A DNA stretch of 64,000 nt from Thermofilum uzonense (GTDB taxonomy: Archaea > Thermoproteota > Thermoprotei > Thermofilales > Thermofilaceae), in NCBI RefSeq assembly GCF_000993805.1, contig NZ_CP009961.1:210001-274000 (forward strand). Direction: 5' to 3'. The stretch's first letter is position 1; the number at the start of each line of letters is the position of its first letter. A model generated the notes under the pieces. It did no database searches, was not told the DNA's origin, and saw only the letters and a list, made by a program, of their open reading frames with translations. The position numbers and the translations under genes were made by a program. Positions 41,178 to 50,126 of this stretch are shown piece after piece.

Positions 41178-42064
41178 CTCTCAAAAAAGCCTATAATTCT
41201 TTTCTCGTACTCCTCAGGGTAGTCAATAATCGAGGAAACGTGTGCTGAGGAGGTCAGCCACAGTTCCACCTTTTCATTTGACCTGCGGGCAAGATCATAG
41301 AATTTCTTTATCTCGTCGGGTGACACGAGGTCGTCTCGAGCACCAGCAACGATGAGTAGTGGAATCTTTATCTTTTCCGCGAAGTTGTACATTATGAGGT
41401 TCTCGGGTCTTATTCCTGCGCGTCTAGCGGTAAACCACACTATTAGAGGGTAGGAAATTCTCAATAACATACCAATAACTCCCTTAACACGTCTTACCCA
41501 GCGCATTCCTGAATTCCTGATATCTATATATGGGCTGTCGGCGACTGAAGCTTTGACGCGCGGGTCGAGAGAAGACACGATTAGAGTTATCGCTCCACCC
41601 ATCGAGAAACCCATCAATCCCAGTCGTGACGCAAGATTTCTCTCCTCAAGCCAATCAATTATTTGCATAACATCCTCGCTTTCCCTGTATCCCAGCGTCG
41701 TAAACTCGCCAGTGCTGGCACCGTGTGCACGCATATCGAATACAGCTACATTATACCCATTACGGGCCAGAATGGAGAGGGCTTGCTTCATGTAGCCCTC
41801 GTCCCAACGGCTCGAAGTATAACCATGGATCAATACCACTGTCTTGTCTTTATTACCTTTGACAAGCCATCCTCGTAATATAATGCCGTCCTTTGTTCGG
41901 ATCTCTATATTCTCGTATTGATGTCCTAGATCCTTAGGTGTCCATTCTCCTTTTCTTCTAGGAGGTTTAATCATTTTTCCTGATGCTAGGTATGCTATAC
42001 CTATTATAGTTCCGAGAGCTAGAATGAAAAAGATTGTTATAAGTATAGATAATTCTGTTATCAC
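41168..42064 (-). CDS. Membrane-anchored alpha/beta hydrolase
   Basis: 298 residues. An N-terminal hydrophobic helix (residues 5-27) anchors it, followed by an alpha/beta-hydrolase core: oxyanion region VVLIHGYTSS, nucleophile elbow LMGFSMGGAI (Ser in GFSMG), acid in VAGARDDLVSP and the C-terminal His in SSAHVSSI. Members of this type are serine esterases or peptidases. The MFS gene downstream starts 10 bp before its stop. The ATG at 42064 is preceded by AT-rich DNA with TATA-like elements. Specificity not predicted. Confidence 0.88.
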   Translation of the reverse strand: MITELSILITIFFILALGTIIGIAYLASGKMIKPPRRKGEWTPKDLGHQYENIEIRTKDGIILRGWLVKGNKDKTVVLIHGYTSSRWDEGYMKQALSILARNGYNVAVFDMRAHGASTGEFTTLGYRESEDVMQIIDWLEERNLASRLGLMGFSMGGAITLIVSSLDPRVKASVADSPYIDIRNSGMRWVRRVKGVIGMLLRISYPLIVWFTARRAGIRPENLIMYNFAEKIKIPLLIVAGARDDLVSPDEIKKFYDLARRSNEKVELWLTSSAHVSSIIDYPEEYEKRIIGFFERWL

Positions 42065-42149
42065 AAAAGTTTATTTTTGTATTTTTCAATATATATTTTA
42101 TCACGACTAATTCCAAAGCAATATATTTAGGGTTCGTTTCTGAACATAT

Positions 42150-42755
42150 GTGGAAATAATGCTTGATGAGAATGATCTTAAAATATTGGACATTCTTTCG
42201 AGAGAACCTCGGGCGTCCATATCTAAGATATCTAAAGAAACAGGACTTAGTCGTCCCACAGTACACTCAAGAATAGAAAAGATTTTGAAAAGCGGCGTAT
42301 TGAAAGGCTTACACTTTGAGCTGGACGAAGCCGAGCTTGGAGGAAAAGTATTTCTTGTCTCTTTGTCGAGCGAGAAACCTCAGGAAACCGTTGAAGAGTT
42401 GGTGAAACTTCCAGAGGTAGATGAAATTTTTATCACTAGTGGTCTCCCGAACATTCACGTAATATTATATGTTTTTGATCTCGAGTCTCTTTCTCGTTTC
42501 CTAGAATACGTTTCGAAAACCGATTCTCAGGCTAAAATAAGTTTAGTGTTTACTAGATGCAAACTGGACAGAACGACTGAAAAGCTGGTAGCGGCTAAAA
42601 AAGCTATTCTTCATTGTGAGACGTGTGGTGTATCTATCTCAGGTACTCCATATATTTATGTATACAAGAACAGGAAGCACTACTTCTGTTGTCCTGTCTG
42701 CAGGAACCAATTTGTTGATAAAGTTGTAAAGTCGGTGCAGGCCCCAAAGAGTTAG
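42150..42755 (+). CDS. Lrp/AsnC-family regulator with C-terminal TRASH metal-binding domain
   Basis: 201 residues from the GTG at 42150 (TATA-like ATATATTTAG at 42121-42130 is 25 bp upstream); an ATG at 42159 is an alternative. The HTH is DENDLKILDILSREPRASISKISKETGLSRPTVHSRIEKIL, the middle is a short RAM-like domain, and the C-terminus is a TRASH zinc finger with C156-x2-C159 and C180-C181-x2-C184. Such archaeal regulators sense heavy metals such as copper or mercury. No metal efflux gene is adjacent, so the target is elsewhere or the downstream M42 peptidase. Confidence 0.85.
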   Translation: MEIMLDENDLKILDILSREPRASISKISKETGLSRPTVHSRIEKILKSGVLKGLHFELDEAELGGKVFLVSLSSEKPQETVEELVKLPEVDEIFITSGLPNIHVILYVFDLESLSRFLEYVSKTDSQAKISLVFTRCKLDRTTEKLVAAKKAILHCETCGVSISGTPYIYVYKNRKHYFCCPVCRNQFVDKVVKSVQAPKS

Positions 42756-42786
42756 TAGAGAAACGATTATTTACCCCCAGCGTTAC

Positions 42787-43890
42787 ATGAGTGCGATGAA
42801 CTACAAGATAGATGAGAAATCGCTGAGTTTTCTGAAGGAAGCAACTGAGGCTATAGGTCCCTCAGGATTCGAAGAAGAAGTCTTAACCATATTCAAAAAA
42901 CACTATTCAGTATTCGCTGACGATGTGAGAAGGGATAACCTTGGCTCCCTTGTCCTCGTAAAGAAAGGTACAAGTGAAAGGCCCCGAGTCCTCGTTGCCG
43001 GACACGTTGACGAGGTAGGATTTCTCGTAACCTCTATTACAAATGAAGGCTTTGTAACTTTTACAACTCTCGGAGGCTGGTTCGAGCAGGTTCTACTTGC
43101 ACAACGCGTTGTAATCAAGACAAGAAAGGGAGAAGTAGTTGGAGTTATTACAAGCAAACCCCCACACCTCTTAACGCCAGAGGAGAGACAAAAGGTCATA
43201 CAGTTTTCACAGATGTACATAGACGTAGGGGCTACAAGTAAAGAAGAGGCTGAGAGTCTGGGAATTCGGGTGGGAGATCCCGTCGTTCCATGGTCGCCCT
43301 TCATGAAAACAAGTCTCCCAGACAGGATCATGGCTAAAGCTCTTGATGACAGGATCGGAGCTTTCATTGCTATGGAGACTTTAAGGGTTCTACGTGAACA
43401 TAACATAGAGCATCCCAACACCTACTATGCTGCCGCCACGGTTCAGGAAGAGGTGGGTCTAAGGGGTGCTGAGACGGTAGGGTGGATTGTAGACCATGAC
43501 ATAGCGATTGTGACTGAAGTCGACATAGCGGGGGATGTTCCTGGAATAAAGCCCAACGAGGCGCAAGCAAAAATGGGGAAAGGTCCTACAATAGTTACCT
43601 TTGACAGGTCAATGATTCCCAATCAAAAGCTGAAGGAGTTTGTCATCCAGGTCGCAGAGGAATCCAAGATACCCTTCCAATTGTCAGCCGTATCGGGAGG
43701 AACTGATGCTGGGAGACTCCACCTTTATAGGGGTGGCAGGCCTAGCATAGTGATAGGTGTTCCAACGCGACATATTCACAGCCATGTAAGTATAGCGTGT
43801 CTCGCAGACGTCGAAAACGCAGTTAAGCTTGTCGTGGAGCTACTCAAGAGGCTGGATGAAAAAACCGTTAACAGCTTTAAACACATTTAG
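42787..43890 (+). CDS. M42-family metallo-aminopeptidase / deblocking peptidase
   Basis: 367 residues. The two-metal active-site segments of M42 are present: VLVAGHVDEVGFLVTSI (H and bridging D), AKALDDRIGAFIAMETL (D), TVQEEVGLRGAETV (catalytic and metal Glu), VTEVDIAGD and the C-terminal IVIGVPTRHIHSHVSI with the His. Archaeal M42 enzymes form large TET dodecamers that trim peptides released by the proteasome. The ATG at 42787 is used; a second ATG at 42796 fits the TATA-like GATTATTTA spacing slightly better. A hairpin TGAATCACCGATTCA (43902-43916) follows the stop. Confidence 0.92.
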   Translation: MSAMNYKIDEKSLSFLKEATEAIGPSGFEEEVLTIFKKHYSVFADDVRRDNLGSLVLVKKGTSERPRVLVAGHVDEVGFLVTSITNEGFVTFTTLGGWFEQVLLAQRVVIKTRKGEVVGVITSKPPHLLTPEERQKVIQFSQMYIDVGATSKEEAESLGIRVGDPVVPWSPFMKTSLPDRIMAKALDDRIGAFIAMETLRVLREHNIEHPNTYYAAATVQEEVGLRGAETVGWIVDHDIAIVTEVDIAGDVPGIKPNEAQAKMGKGPTIVTFDRSMIPNQKLKEFVIQVAEESKIPFQLSAVSGGTDAGRLHLYRGGRPSIVIGVPTRHIHSHVSIACLADVENAVKLVVELLKRLDEKTVNSFKHI

Positions 43891-43928
43891 AGGGATAAGA
43901 CTGAATCACCGATTCAAATTTCATAAAT

Positions 43929-43968
43929 ATTTATAACAAAATTTATCTATATGAAAATTGTTATAAAT
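43929..43968. promoter_or_regulatory. 11-bp perfect inverted repeat upstream of the Cys-cluster gene
   Basis: ATTTATAACAA (43929-43939) and TTGTTATAAAT (43958-43968) are exact inverted repeats separated by 18 bp, ending 5 bp before the ATG at 43974. The arms include TATA-like sequence, so a bound regulator would block the promoter or, in RNA, a hairpin could hide the start. The left arm is centred about 40 bp upstream, too far for a standard TATA. Confidence 0.45.
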
Positions 43969-43973
43969 AATCG

Positions 43974-44405
43974 ATGAGCGTTCTTAGTTTGCCAAAGGAA
44001 CGCAACGTTACACCTCTTCACGCTTTTATAGCCTCGATGCTAGCCTCTTTACGCGAGGAAGGGGTTCTCAACTATGCAATCGTTACAAGAGCTATGGAAA
44101 ATGTCGGGAAAAAACTACTCAATATCTATTCTTTTTCAAATAATCCAAAAGAGGCTATATTAGAGGCTAATAGGCTTTTACGCTTTGCTGAGCAACTCAG
44201 TGTGGAGGAAGATACTCTTCATTTATATGTTAAGGTAACAACAAGGAGCTGTAATATATGTCCTAAGGCAGTAGGTGGCCTGGAACTCCCAGGACGATTA
44301 TGTCCTCTCGTAGGATTCTTCTCGGGTATAACTGGACTTAAACCTGATTTAGAAAATACTGGGAGAGAAGGGGGGTACTGCAAGATAGTATTGTCTAAGA
44401 TGTAG
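43974..44405 (+). CDS. Cys-cluster protein resembling V4R-type ligand-binding domains
   Basis: 143 residues. Helical N-terminal half (LHAFIASMLASLREEGVLNYAIVTRAMENVGKKLLNIYSF) and a beta-rich half with a putative metal site: C93-x2-C96 (SCNICPKA), C110 (GRLCPLVGF) and C136 (GYCKIVL). The layout recalls V4R/hydrocarbon-binding domains, where such Cys residues hold zinc, but the similarity is limited. An inverted repeat sits immediately upstream. It is followed by proC after 27 bp, so they may be co-transcribed. No function assigned. Confidence 0.55.
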   Translation: MSVLSLPKERNVTPLHAFIASMLASLREEGVLNYAIVTRAMENVGKKLLNIYSFSNNPKEAILEANRLLRFAEQLSVEEDTLHLYVKVTTRSCNICPKAVGGLELPGRLCPLVGFFSGITGLKPDLENTGREGGYCKIVLSKM

Positions 44406-44432
44406 ACAGTATCTTGTATTTTTTTCAGAAAT

Positions 44433-45335
44433 GTGCTTGAAAGCCTTAAAAACCTTAAAGGTTTGACAGGATTCGTGCTTGATGCTGATAGTATAGCCGT
44501 ACTTGGTGCTGGAAAGATAGGAAGTATAATAATAAGGGCTCTTTCAGAAAAACTAGACGGGGTCAAAGTTATAGCTACTGGTCGTAGCTATGAGACCCTT
44601 CAGAATGCTGCAAAGCTTGGAGCCATAGCTATACGTGAGAACCGCAAAGCCGTACTTGAATCGGATCTCATCATTATTAGTGTGAAGCCATTCCACTTTC
44701 CTCAACTTTTAAAAGAAACAGGGTTCGATGTGTGGGTTGACAAAACAGTTGTTTCGGTAATGGCTGGAGTCACTCTATCAACATTACAGAAAGCGCTTGA
44801 GGGCGCTGAAGTCTACAGGGCCATGCCCAACCTGAATGCCTATGTCGGGAGATCAGCGACCGCAATAGCCGAAAACGGTTCTGGATACAGGAAAAACACC
44901 GTGGATGCTTTATTCAAAACCCTGGGTACAACATACTGGGTTCCCGAGGAGTATCTCGACGTTTGGACAGGACTAGCCGGCAGTGGACCAGCCTTTATAG
45001 CGGAAATAATAGATGCTCTTGCGATGGGCGCCGTAGCCTCTGGGTTAAACCGTGAACTAGCATACAAGGCTGTGCTAGATGTGCTAGAGGGGACTGCTCT
45101 TTTATTAAGAGCACGCAGTAACATTCATCCTGCCCAGTTGCGTGACGAGGTGGCAACTCCATCTGGAACAACTATACGTGGGTTGACAGTTTTGGAGTCG
45201 AGGGGGGTAAAGGCTGCGCTGATGGAGCTGGTCGAGCAGGCTTCTAGGCGTTCAAGGGAAATTGGAACAGAGGTTAATGAGAGGGTAGTTAAGGAGCTTA
45301 CCTTTATGCTTCAACAGGTAGAAAAGAATAAATGA
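44433..45335 (+). CDS. proC: Pyrroline-5-carboxylate reductase
   Basis: 300 residues from the GTG at 44433; a later GTG at 44475 would give a start (MLDADSIAVLGAGKIG) that begins directly at the usual Rossmann strand. The nucleotide loop is IAVLGAGKIGSI. Motifs VISVMAGVTLSTLQKAL, YRAMPNLNAYVGRSATAI, LAGSGPAFIAEIIDALAMGAVASGL and the C-terminal VATPSGTTIRGLTVLE are characteristic of ProC, which reduces P5C to proline with NAD(P)H, the last proline-biosynthesis step. Its upstream neighbour is the Cys-cluster protein. Confidence 0.93.
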   Translation: MLESLKNLKGLTGFVLDADSIAVLGAGKIGSIIIRALSEKLDGVKVIATGRSYETLQNAAKLGAIAIRENRKAVLESDLIIISVKPFHFPQLLKETGFDVWVDKTVVSVMAGVTLSTLQKALEGAEVYRAMPNLNAYVGRSATAIAENGSGYRKNTVDALFKTLGTTYWVPEEYLDVWTGLAGSGPAFIAEIIDALAMGAVASGLNRELAYKAVLDVLEGTALLLRARSNIHPAQLRDEVATPSGTTIRGLTVLESRGVKAALMELVEQASRRSREIGTEVNERVVKELTFMLQQVEKNK

Positions 45336-45356
45336 ACCTTCTCGTAGAAAATCTCC

Positions 45357-46211
45357 ATGCAAGAGGCGAAAAAATACAATACTTTCATTTATGGGATAAT
45401 AATCATATTACTTGTAACACCGTTCCTAGCCTACTTTACAGGATCATGGACAAAATATTGGGAGTTAGTAACAACACTGGGAGATGAACAAGGATATGTA
45501 GCTTTGGCGACTATAGTCTTTATAGTTTTCTCACCCGAACTAGGCTTCATCATGCTATTATCGCTACTATCATCCGCCTGGGTAAACATAATATTAAAGG
45601 ACACTCTTCGACTACCTCGCCCTCCCTCCGATCAATGGAAGATCGAGGTTAAAGGGTACGGTTTCCCAAGCGGTCACGCTCAAACCTCAACAGCATTCTG
45701 GTCTGCCGCTTATATTTATCTGAGGAAAAAAGCTATAGCCCTGCTCGGCACCTCCCTTATAGCCCTAGTCTCCTATTCGCGGCTTGCACTAGGAGTGCAC
45801 TACCCTCGCGATATAATAGGAGGAATTTTCCTCGGCCTACTCGTCTCGCTACTTACATACTTCTTCTCGCTGAGACTACTGAAGCTAGAAAAGAAGAGAG
45901 CTTCTTTAACCCTACTAGCATACAGCATCTTTGTATCTCTACTATACCTTGTAGACCACGATCCCACTCTAATCAAACTTGCAGGCGTATTGGCTGGTAG
46001 TTCCCTTTACCCTCTCCTCCGAGAAAAAATACAGCCTTCTCCTTCACTGTCCCGTCGCGTTCTTCTAGCTACAATAGTCTTAGCGCTAGTTTTAATCCTT
46101 ACACGCATCTCAGGTTCTCTTCCTCTGATATCACAATTTGCTATTTATGCCCTAATCTCAGTTATTATAGTTGTATCACCAATAATTAGATATGTATCTA
46201 AATTATTTTGA
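45357..46211 (+). CDS. PAP2-family membrane phosphatase
   Basis: 284 residues with about six to seven membrane helices. The three PAP2 motifs are complete: K81-x6-R88-P (KDTLRLPRPP), PSGH at 104-107 (GFPSGHAQTSTAF) and S141-R-x5-H148 (SRLALGVHYPRDIIGG). It dephosphorylates a lipid pyrophosphate or phosphatidate; in archaea a polyprenyl pyrophosphate recycling or lipid-turnover role is likely. The ATG at 45357 lies 21 bp after proC, so the two may be co-transcribed. Confidence 0.92.
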   Translation: MQEAKKYNTFIYGIIIILLVTPFLAYFTGSWTKYWELVTTLGDEQGYVALATIVFIVFSPELGFIMLLSLLSSAWVNIILKDTLRLPRPPSDQWKIEVKGYGFPSGHAQTSTAFWSAAYIYLRKKAIALLGTSLIALVSYSRLALGVHYPRDIIGGIFLGLLVSLLTYFFSLRLLKLEKKRASLTLLAYSIFVSLLYLVDHDPTLIKLAGVLAGSSLYPLLREKIQPSPSLSRRVLLATIVLALVLILTRISGSLPLISQFAIYALISVIIVVSPIIRYVSKLF

Positions 46212-46300
46212 ATATTTTTCATTGATTCCAGGTAGTATAATATAATATGTTTAGAAAAAAGATAAAATCCCCTATTAAAAAGTAATAACAGGAAATATTA

Positions 46301-46633
46301 ATGTCTCTAGTGGGCCATCTAATCAACCACCGTAATAAGCCCACGGAACCAGGTGGAGAGTTCTCGCCCCTAGCCATAGCTATTAGACAAGCTCTACTTA
46401 GTTGTTCAGAAGAACTACTTAAGGAATTTTCAGGGCTCCACCCGGTCAGGCTTACCGAGAAGCTTGAGGAGCTTCTTAGGAGGCATGATATAAATGTAGA
46501 GGTAACGTTACACCCCCTAAGCCTAAAACCCTTCCTTCTAATAAAAACGAACCCATTCACACTGCTCCTCTATACTCGTTCTAGGACATACGAGGTCTGG
46601 CCCCTCTTCAGGGAGGTTTCAGGGACTGCTTGA
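46301..46633 (+). CDS. Hypothetical protein, 110 residues
   Basis: Soluble small protein with N-terminal helices (LAIAIRQALLSCSEELLKEFSG; VRLTEKLEELLRRHDI) and a C-terminal strand pair (NVEVTLHPLSLKPFLLIKTNPFTLLLYTRSRTYEVW). TATA-like TATTAAAAAG at 46272-46281 is centred about 25 bp upstream of the ATG, supporting expression. Its 3' end is 7 bp from the convergent enolase-superfamily gene. No domain recognised. Confidence 0.5.
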   Translation: MSLVGHLINHRNKPTEPGGEFSPLAIAIRQALLSCSEELLKEFSGLHPVRLTEKLEELLRRHDINVEVTLHPLSLKPFLLIKTNPFTLLLYTRSRTYEVWPLFREVSGTA

Positions 46634-46640
46634 GAAGCTA

Positions 46641-47717
46641 TCATATAACGCGGGCAAACATCCCCCAGTCTGGAGAGAACTCTCCTAAACCCGCAGCTTC
46701 ACCTGCTTTTCTCGTCCCCTTTTCAATACTCGCTCCACCGTAAAAGGCTTGCTGGGAAGTGAGAAGGTCGCAGTCCAGGTCATAGTAAAATATATTCCGT
46801 AGGGCTTGTGCAAGGTGTACGTGAGCTGTTATGCCCAGTCTTGTTTCACCATAGCATCCGATCATATTCTTGATGCCTGCAGACTCACTAATGTAAGCGA
46901 CTCTCAACGCTCCAGTCAATCCTCTGGTCTTCATTAGTTTTATATTGATAATGTCTGCAGCCTCGAATTCTACAGCCTTTAAGACGTCGCCCGGCGTCTT
47001 AACACTCTCATCCAGGGCTATGGGGATTGAGCTTTCACGCCTGATTTTTCTCAATCCTTCGAAATCATCCCATCTTGTAGGCTGTTCTACAAGCTCAACA
47101 TCATATGATGAGATCCTGTCGATAACCCATATTGCATCCTCGACACTCCATCCTTGATTTGCATCGACTCTGATCTTTACACCCTCGCCCACAGCGTCAC
47201 GCACCATTCTCACGCGTTTAACGTCCTTCACGGGATCTAAACCGAGTTTCAGTTTAAGTATTCGGAAGCCTTTTTCCACATATCTTAGCGCTCTTTTCGC
47301 CTGTTCTTCGGGCTCCAGCAAGCCAATAGAAATATCTGTCTCTATGAACTCACGGTACCCTCCTAGCAGGCGCCAGATTGGTTTACTCTGGTATTTTCCA
47401 TAGAGGTCTACAAGCGCCATGTTTAACGCTGCACGTAAAGAAGCGGGTGTGTCTAAGGTCCAGGTGTACTCGTGGATTTGTTCAAGGCTTCTATAGTCCA
47501 CGTCTAATGACTTAATCCTCTTAACTGCCTCCACAACATCATCTAACGTTTCCCCCAATACGTTCTTTGAAGGGCACGCCTCCCCCCAACCAACTAGACC
47601 ATCCTGGGTAGAGAGTCGAATAACCAGTGTTCGGCTCTTATCGGCAACTCCGGTAGAGATGCGGAAAGGCTCTACAAGAGGGAGTTCGACAAGCCAGGCT
47701 TCGAGCTTTAAATCCAT
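46641..47717 (-). CDS. Enolase-superfamily dipeptide epimerase-like enzyme
   Basis: 358 residues. N-terminal capping domain, then a TIM barrel with K155-L-K157 (the catalytic KxK), metal ligands D185 (IRVDANQGW), E211 (LVEQPTRWDDFEG) and D236 (PIALDESVK), the general-acid K260 in IINIKLMKTRGL, and the C-terminal MIGCYGETRLGITA. These are features of muconate cycloisomerase-like enzymes, chiefly L-Ala-D/L-Glu dipeptide epimerases or o-succinylbenzoate synthase. Without peptidoglycan in archaea, dipeptide racemisation for catabolism is the likeliest role; specificity unproven. Confidence 0.82.
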   Translation of the reverse strand: MDLKLEAWLVELPLVEPFRISTGVADKSRTLVIRLSTQDGLVGWGEACPSKNVLGETLDDVVEAVKRIKSLDVDYRSLEQIHEYTWTLDTPASLRAALNMALVDLYGKYQSKPIWRLLGGYREFIETDISIGLLEPEEQAKRALRYVEKGFRILKLKLGLDPVKDVKRVRMVRDAVGEGVKIRVDANQGWSVEDAIWVIDRISSYDVELVEQPTRWDDFEGLRKIRRESSIPIALDESVKTPGDVLKAVEFEAADIINIKLMKTRGLTGALRVAYISESAGIKNMIGCYGETRLGITAHVHLAQALRNIFYYDLDCDLLTSQQAFYGGASIEKGTRKAGEAAGLGEFSPDWGMFARVI

Positions 47718-47857
47718 AAAGATAGTGGTTTCCCTCTATGGAATATACTTTTCGTTTTCGCTAATGGGTTGATGTTGATCATACATTGAAAATACTAGAG
47801 TAGATCTACCTATATGTAAAGTCAGCCCTAAATCATATCCTATCCCTTACCTGAGTT

Positions 47858-48829
47858 GTGTATACTGGTCTGCTAAACCTTGATGCTCTCAGCGAGTTAG
47901 AGAAACTACCTAAAAGATACAAAGATTATGCTTTTGCCTCTCTAGCCTTGGCTGCAGCCCGATTGGGTCTTGATTACAATAGCTTCCTCGCTGAGGTCGA
48001 AAACTTGTACTTAAAGTTATACGTCGAGGCAGAACTGCCCCTTTATGATCCCGAGTATTACGAGAAAGCGCTCAGAGAAGTGGTCTCAAATGTGACTTGG
48101 CTAAAGTATCTTGAAAGAGTATATGTCTTGGGAAGACTATCTGAAACCGCTTTCCAGCTCGATAAGGGGGATTACAAATATTTACTCGAGATGGCCTCGA
48201 ATTATCTGCCCCCTCTCGGATACTCCGGTAGAGCTAGATTTTCGCTTGCTTTAGCTAGATGCGGTGAGCTTTCAAGAGCCAAGGAATTAGTAAGTGCATA
48301 TAGTGTTTCACGCAGGGTTTCTTTTCTAGTCGAAGCTACTCTCTCAAGGCCTCAAGATTTTCAGCTTTTATCTGAAACTATGCAGCTCATTAGAAAGATA
48401 AGAAGCGGGAGACGGAGGATGGTGTTGTTATCACGCCTAGCGAAGCATCCTCTCTACTTTCAATTAAGAGCGCCGAAGCCACAGGAACTAGCACTTAAGC
48501 TCCCTTTGGGAGAAACTCTAAGGGACATGTATGTATCTCTTCTAGTGGCTAGAAACTTGGGTGAAATCGGCTTAGCCAAGGAATTTAGGGATAGATTCGA
48601 GCTCATTCTCAAACAAGTACCCTCGACAGACCTCTTGCCGGTTGAGGCTTCTGAGCTCTTAGTAGAAGTGGCTTATCATGCTCGCGGTATAGAAGGTTCA
48701 GTCAAACTAGCTTCTCAGTCAAAGTTTTATCCTCTATTAGTAGCACACCTTGCTGAGTACATTACGAAGTTGTCACTGGAACAAAGTATATTAAAAGAGG
48801 GGCAAGCAACAAATAACTTGAATAATTGA
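47858..48829 (+). CDS. Helical-repeat protein, function unknown
   Basis: 323 residues from GTG at 47858. Almost entirely alpha-helical: repeated patterns such as YKDYAFASLALAAARLGLDYNSFLAEVENLY, VVSNVTWLKYLERVYVLGRLSETAF, RARFSLALARCGELSRAKELVSAY and LVARNLGEIGLAKEFRDRFELILK suggest a TPR/HEAT-like solenoid. No catalytic motif or membrane segment. It is the first of a run of four uncharacterised genes on the plus strand (67 bp to the next). Probably a scaffold or peptide-binding protein. Confidence 0.55.
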   Translation: MYTGLLNLDALSELEKLPKRYKDYAFASLALAAARLGLDYNSFLAEVENLYLKLYVEAELPLYDPEYYEKALREVVSNVTWLKYLERVYVLGRLSETAFQLDKGDYKYLLEMASNYLPPLGYSGRARFSLALARCGELSRAKELVSAYSVSRRVSFLVEATLSRPQDFQLLSETMQLIRKIRSGRRRMVLLSRLAKHPLYFQLRAPKPQELALKLPLGETLRDMYVSLLVARNLGEIGLAKEFRDRFELILKQVPSTDLLPVEASELLVEVAYHARGIEGSVKLASQSKFYPLLVAHLAEYITKLSLEQSILKEGQATNNLNN

Positions 48830-48896
48830 AGAATATCAAAGCGGTTTATTCTACAAAACTCTTATTAATTAAAAGAACAGGATATATTGAAAACTC

Positions 48897-49625
48897 ATGT
48901 ATATCACGATAAGATTTGAAGATGGTTACGAGATACCTGCAGTCGTCCTTGATTCCCGCTTTTATGAAGCTCTCAAAGGTGCAGTTCCAATAAAGTCTAA
49001 GACTCTCACCTGGAAGGAAGAAGTGTATTTCGAGACGGGAATAGAGTTTCATGGAGAGGAGTTTTCAAGAGTTGCAAGCGGTTCCCTAGCCTACTGGCCT
49101 CCCGGAAAGTCACTCTGCCTTTTCGCCTGGGCTAACCAGCCATATGGACCTGTAAATATTGTTGGATGGTTTTTGGGACCTAAACACTATGTTTTCGAGA
49201 TAGATGAAGATGAAGAAGTTGAGGTGGAGGTCTTTAAACCTGACCTTTATTCCCGGGAAGCTGTTAGTCTAACGGAGCACCTTGTCAGTAATGGTTTCTA
49301 CGCGGCTCCGAGAAAATGGGCGGGAACAGAGAGCATCGCTGGAGCATACGCTAAACACAACTTTCGTGTCGGCTTTGAAGTCTTTATCGAAGACTTCGGT
49401 TACATCGTGGAGTCGGATCCCATATATGAGAGAGATTTCACGGCAATCGATGAGGCCGTCCAGTTAAGGATGAAGAGAGTTGTAAAGAGTAGGGTTGACA
49501 CCAACGAAGATGGTTACGTGATCTTGTCTGAGTTCGTCTCTAAAGGACAAAGCCTGGTTGAGGCAGTTTCACAGATTACAAAGGACTATCTGAAGGTAGT
49601 AGATATATTGTCCCTAGTGGGGTGA
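48897..49625 (+). CDS. Cyclophilin-like domain fused to an unknown C-terminal region
   Basis: 242 residues. The first ~115 match the cyclophilin-like PF04126 pattern: ITIRFEDGYEIPAVVLDSRFYEALKGAVPIKSKTLTWKEEVYFETGIEFHG, then GSLAYWPPGKSLCLFAWANQPYGPVNIVGWFLGP. The C-terminal ~120 residues (VEVFKPDLYSREAVSLTEHLVSNGFYAAPRKW ... VRVGFEVFIEDFGYIVESDPIYERDF...) have no recognised family. Small-molecule binding is the usual guess for PF04126. It overlaps the next gene by GTGA, so the two are translationally coupled. Confidence 0.65.
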   Translation: MYITIRFEDGYEIPAVVLDSRFYEALKGAVPIKSKTLTWKEEVYFETGIEFHGEEFSRVASGSLAYWPPGKSLCLFAWANQPYGPVNIVGWFLGPKHYVFEIDEDEEVEVEVFKPDLYSREAVSLTEHLVSNGFYAAPRKWAGTESIAGAYAKHNFRVGFEVFIEDFGYIVESDPIYERDFTAIDEAVQLRMKRVVKSRVDTNEDGYVILSEFVSKGQSLVEAVSQITKDYLKVVDILSLVG

Positions 49626-50053
49626 GTGTCATTAAGATTGTACTCTGGGCACTAGACTTCACACCCAACAACCATGTACAAGAAACTCTTTCGAAGCAAG
49701 TAGGGGACGAAGTTGTGTTTGTTGGGGTTGGGGCTTTAACTACAGCAGAAGAAATAATTTCAGCGATGACCGATCTAAAAGCTGAGGAAGTAGTCACAGC
49801 AATCGAGGATCCATGTGAAATGCACAAACTTCTAGATAGAGGCGTCCAGCCCCTTGTGGCCATAATAGAGGAGGTGTGTAGAGCAGAGATTAGGGAAGAA
49901 TGTAAAGGCTACAATCCAAATACAGATGTATTAGTTGAGAGGGAAGAGGGCGTGGTTGCTCTCAGAATACGCGAATTCGCAAGGGTTATCGATATAATGT
50001 TTCAGCTTGTAGATCCGCAGGAAAAACACGTTCACGAGCACGAGGAAGATTAA
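49622..50053 (+). CDS. Hypothetical protein with His-rich tail
   Basis: 143 residues, GTG start overlapping the previous stop by 4 bp. An alpha/beta-type core (IKIVLWALDFTPNNHVQETLSKQVGDEVVFVGVGALTTAEEIISAMTDLKAEEVVTAIED) has the look of a small Rossmann-like or regulatory domain, with Cys near residues 64, 84 and 92. The C-terminus KHVHEHEED is a likely metal-binding tail. It is coupled to the cyclophilin-like gene, so they may form a functional pair. No known family. Confidence 0.5.
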   Translation: MSVIKIVLWALDFTPNNHVQETLSKQVGDEVVFVGVGALTTAEEIISAMTDLKAEEVVTAIEDPCEMHKLLDRGVQPLVAIIEEVCRAEIREECKGYNPNTDVLVEREEGVVALRIREFARVIDIMFQLVDPQEKHVHEHEED

Positions 50054-50126
50054 GCTTCGTGGGATTTTACAAAAATGGAGAAAATAATTTAGTGGTTAAG
50101 AAAACTATTAATCTTGAGTCTTAAAC

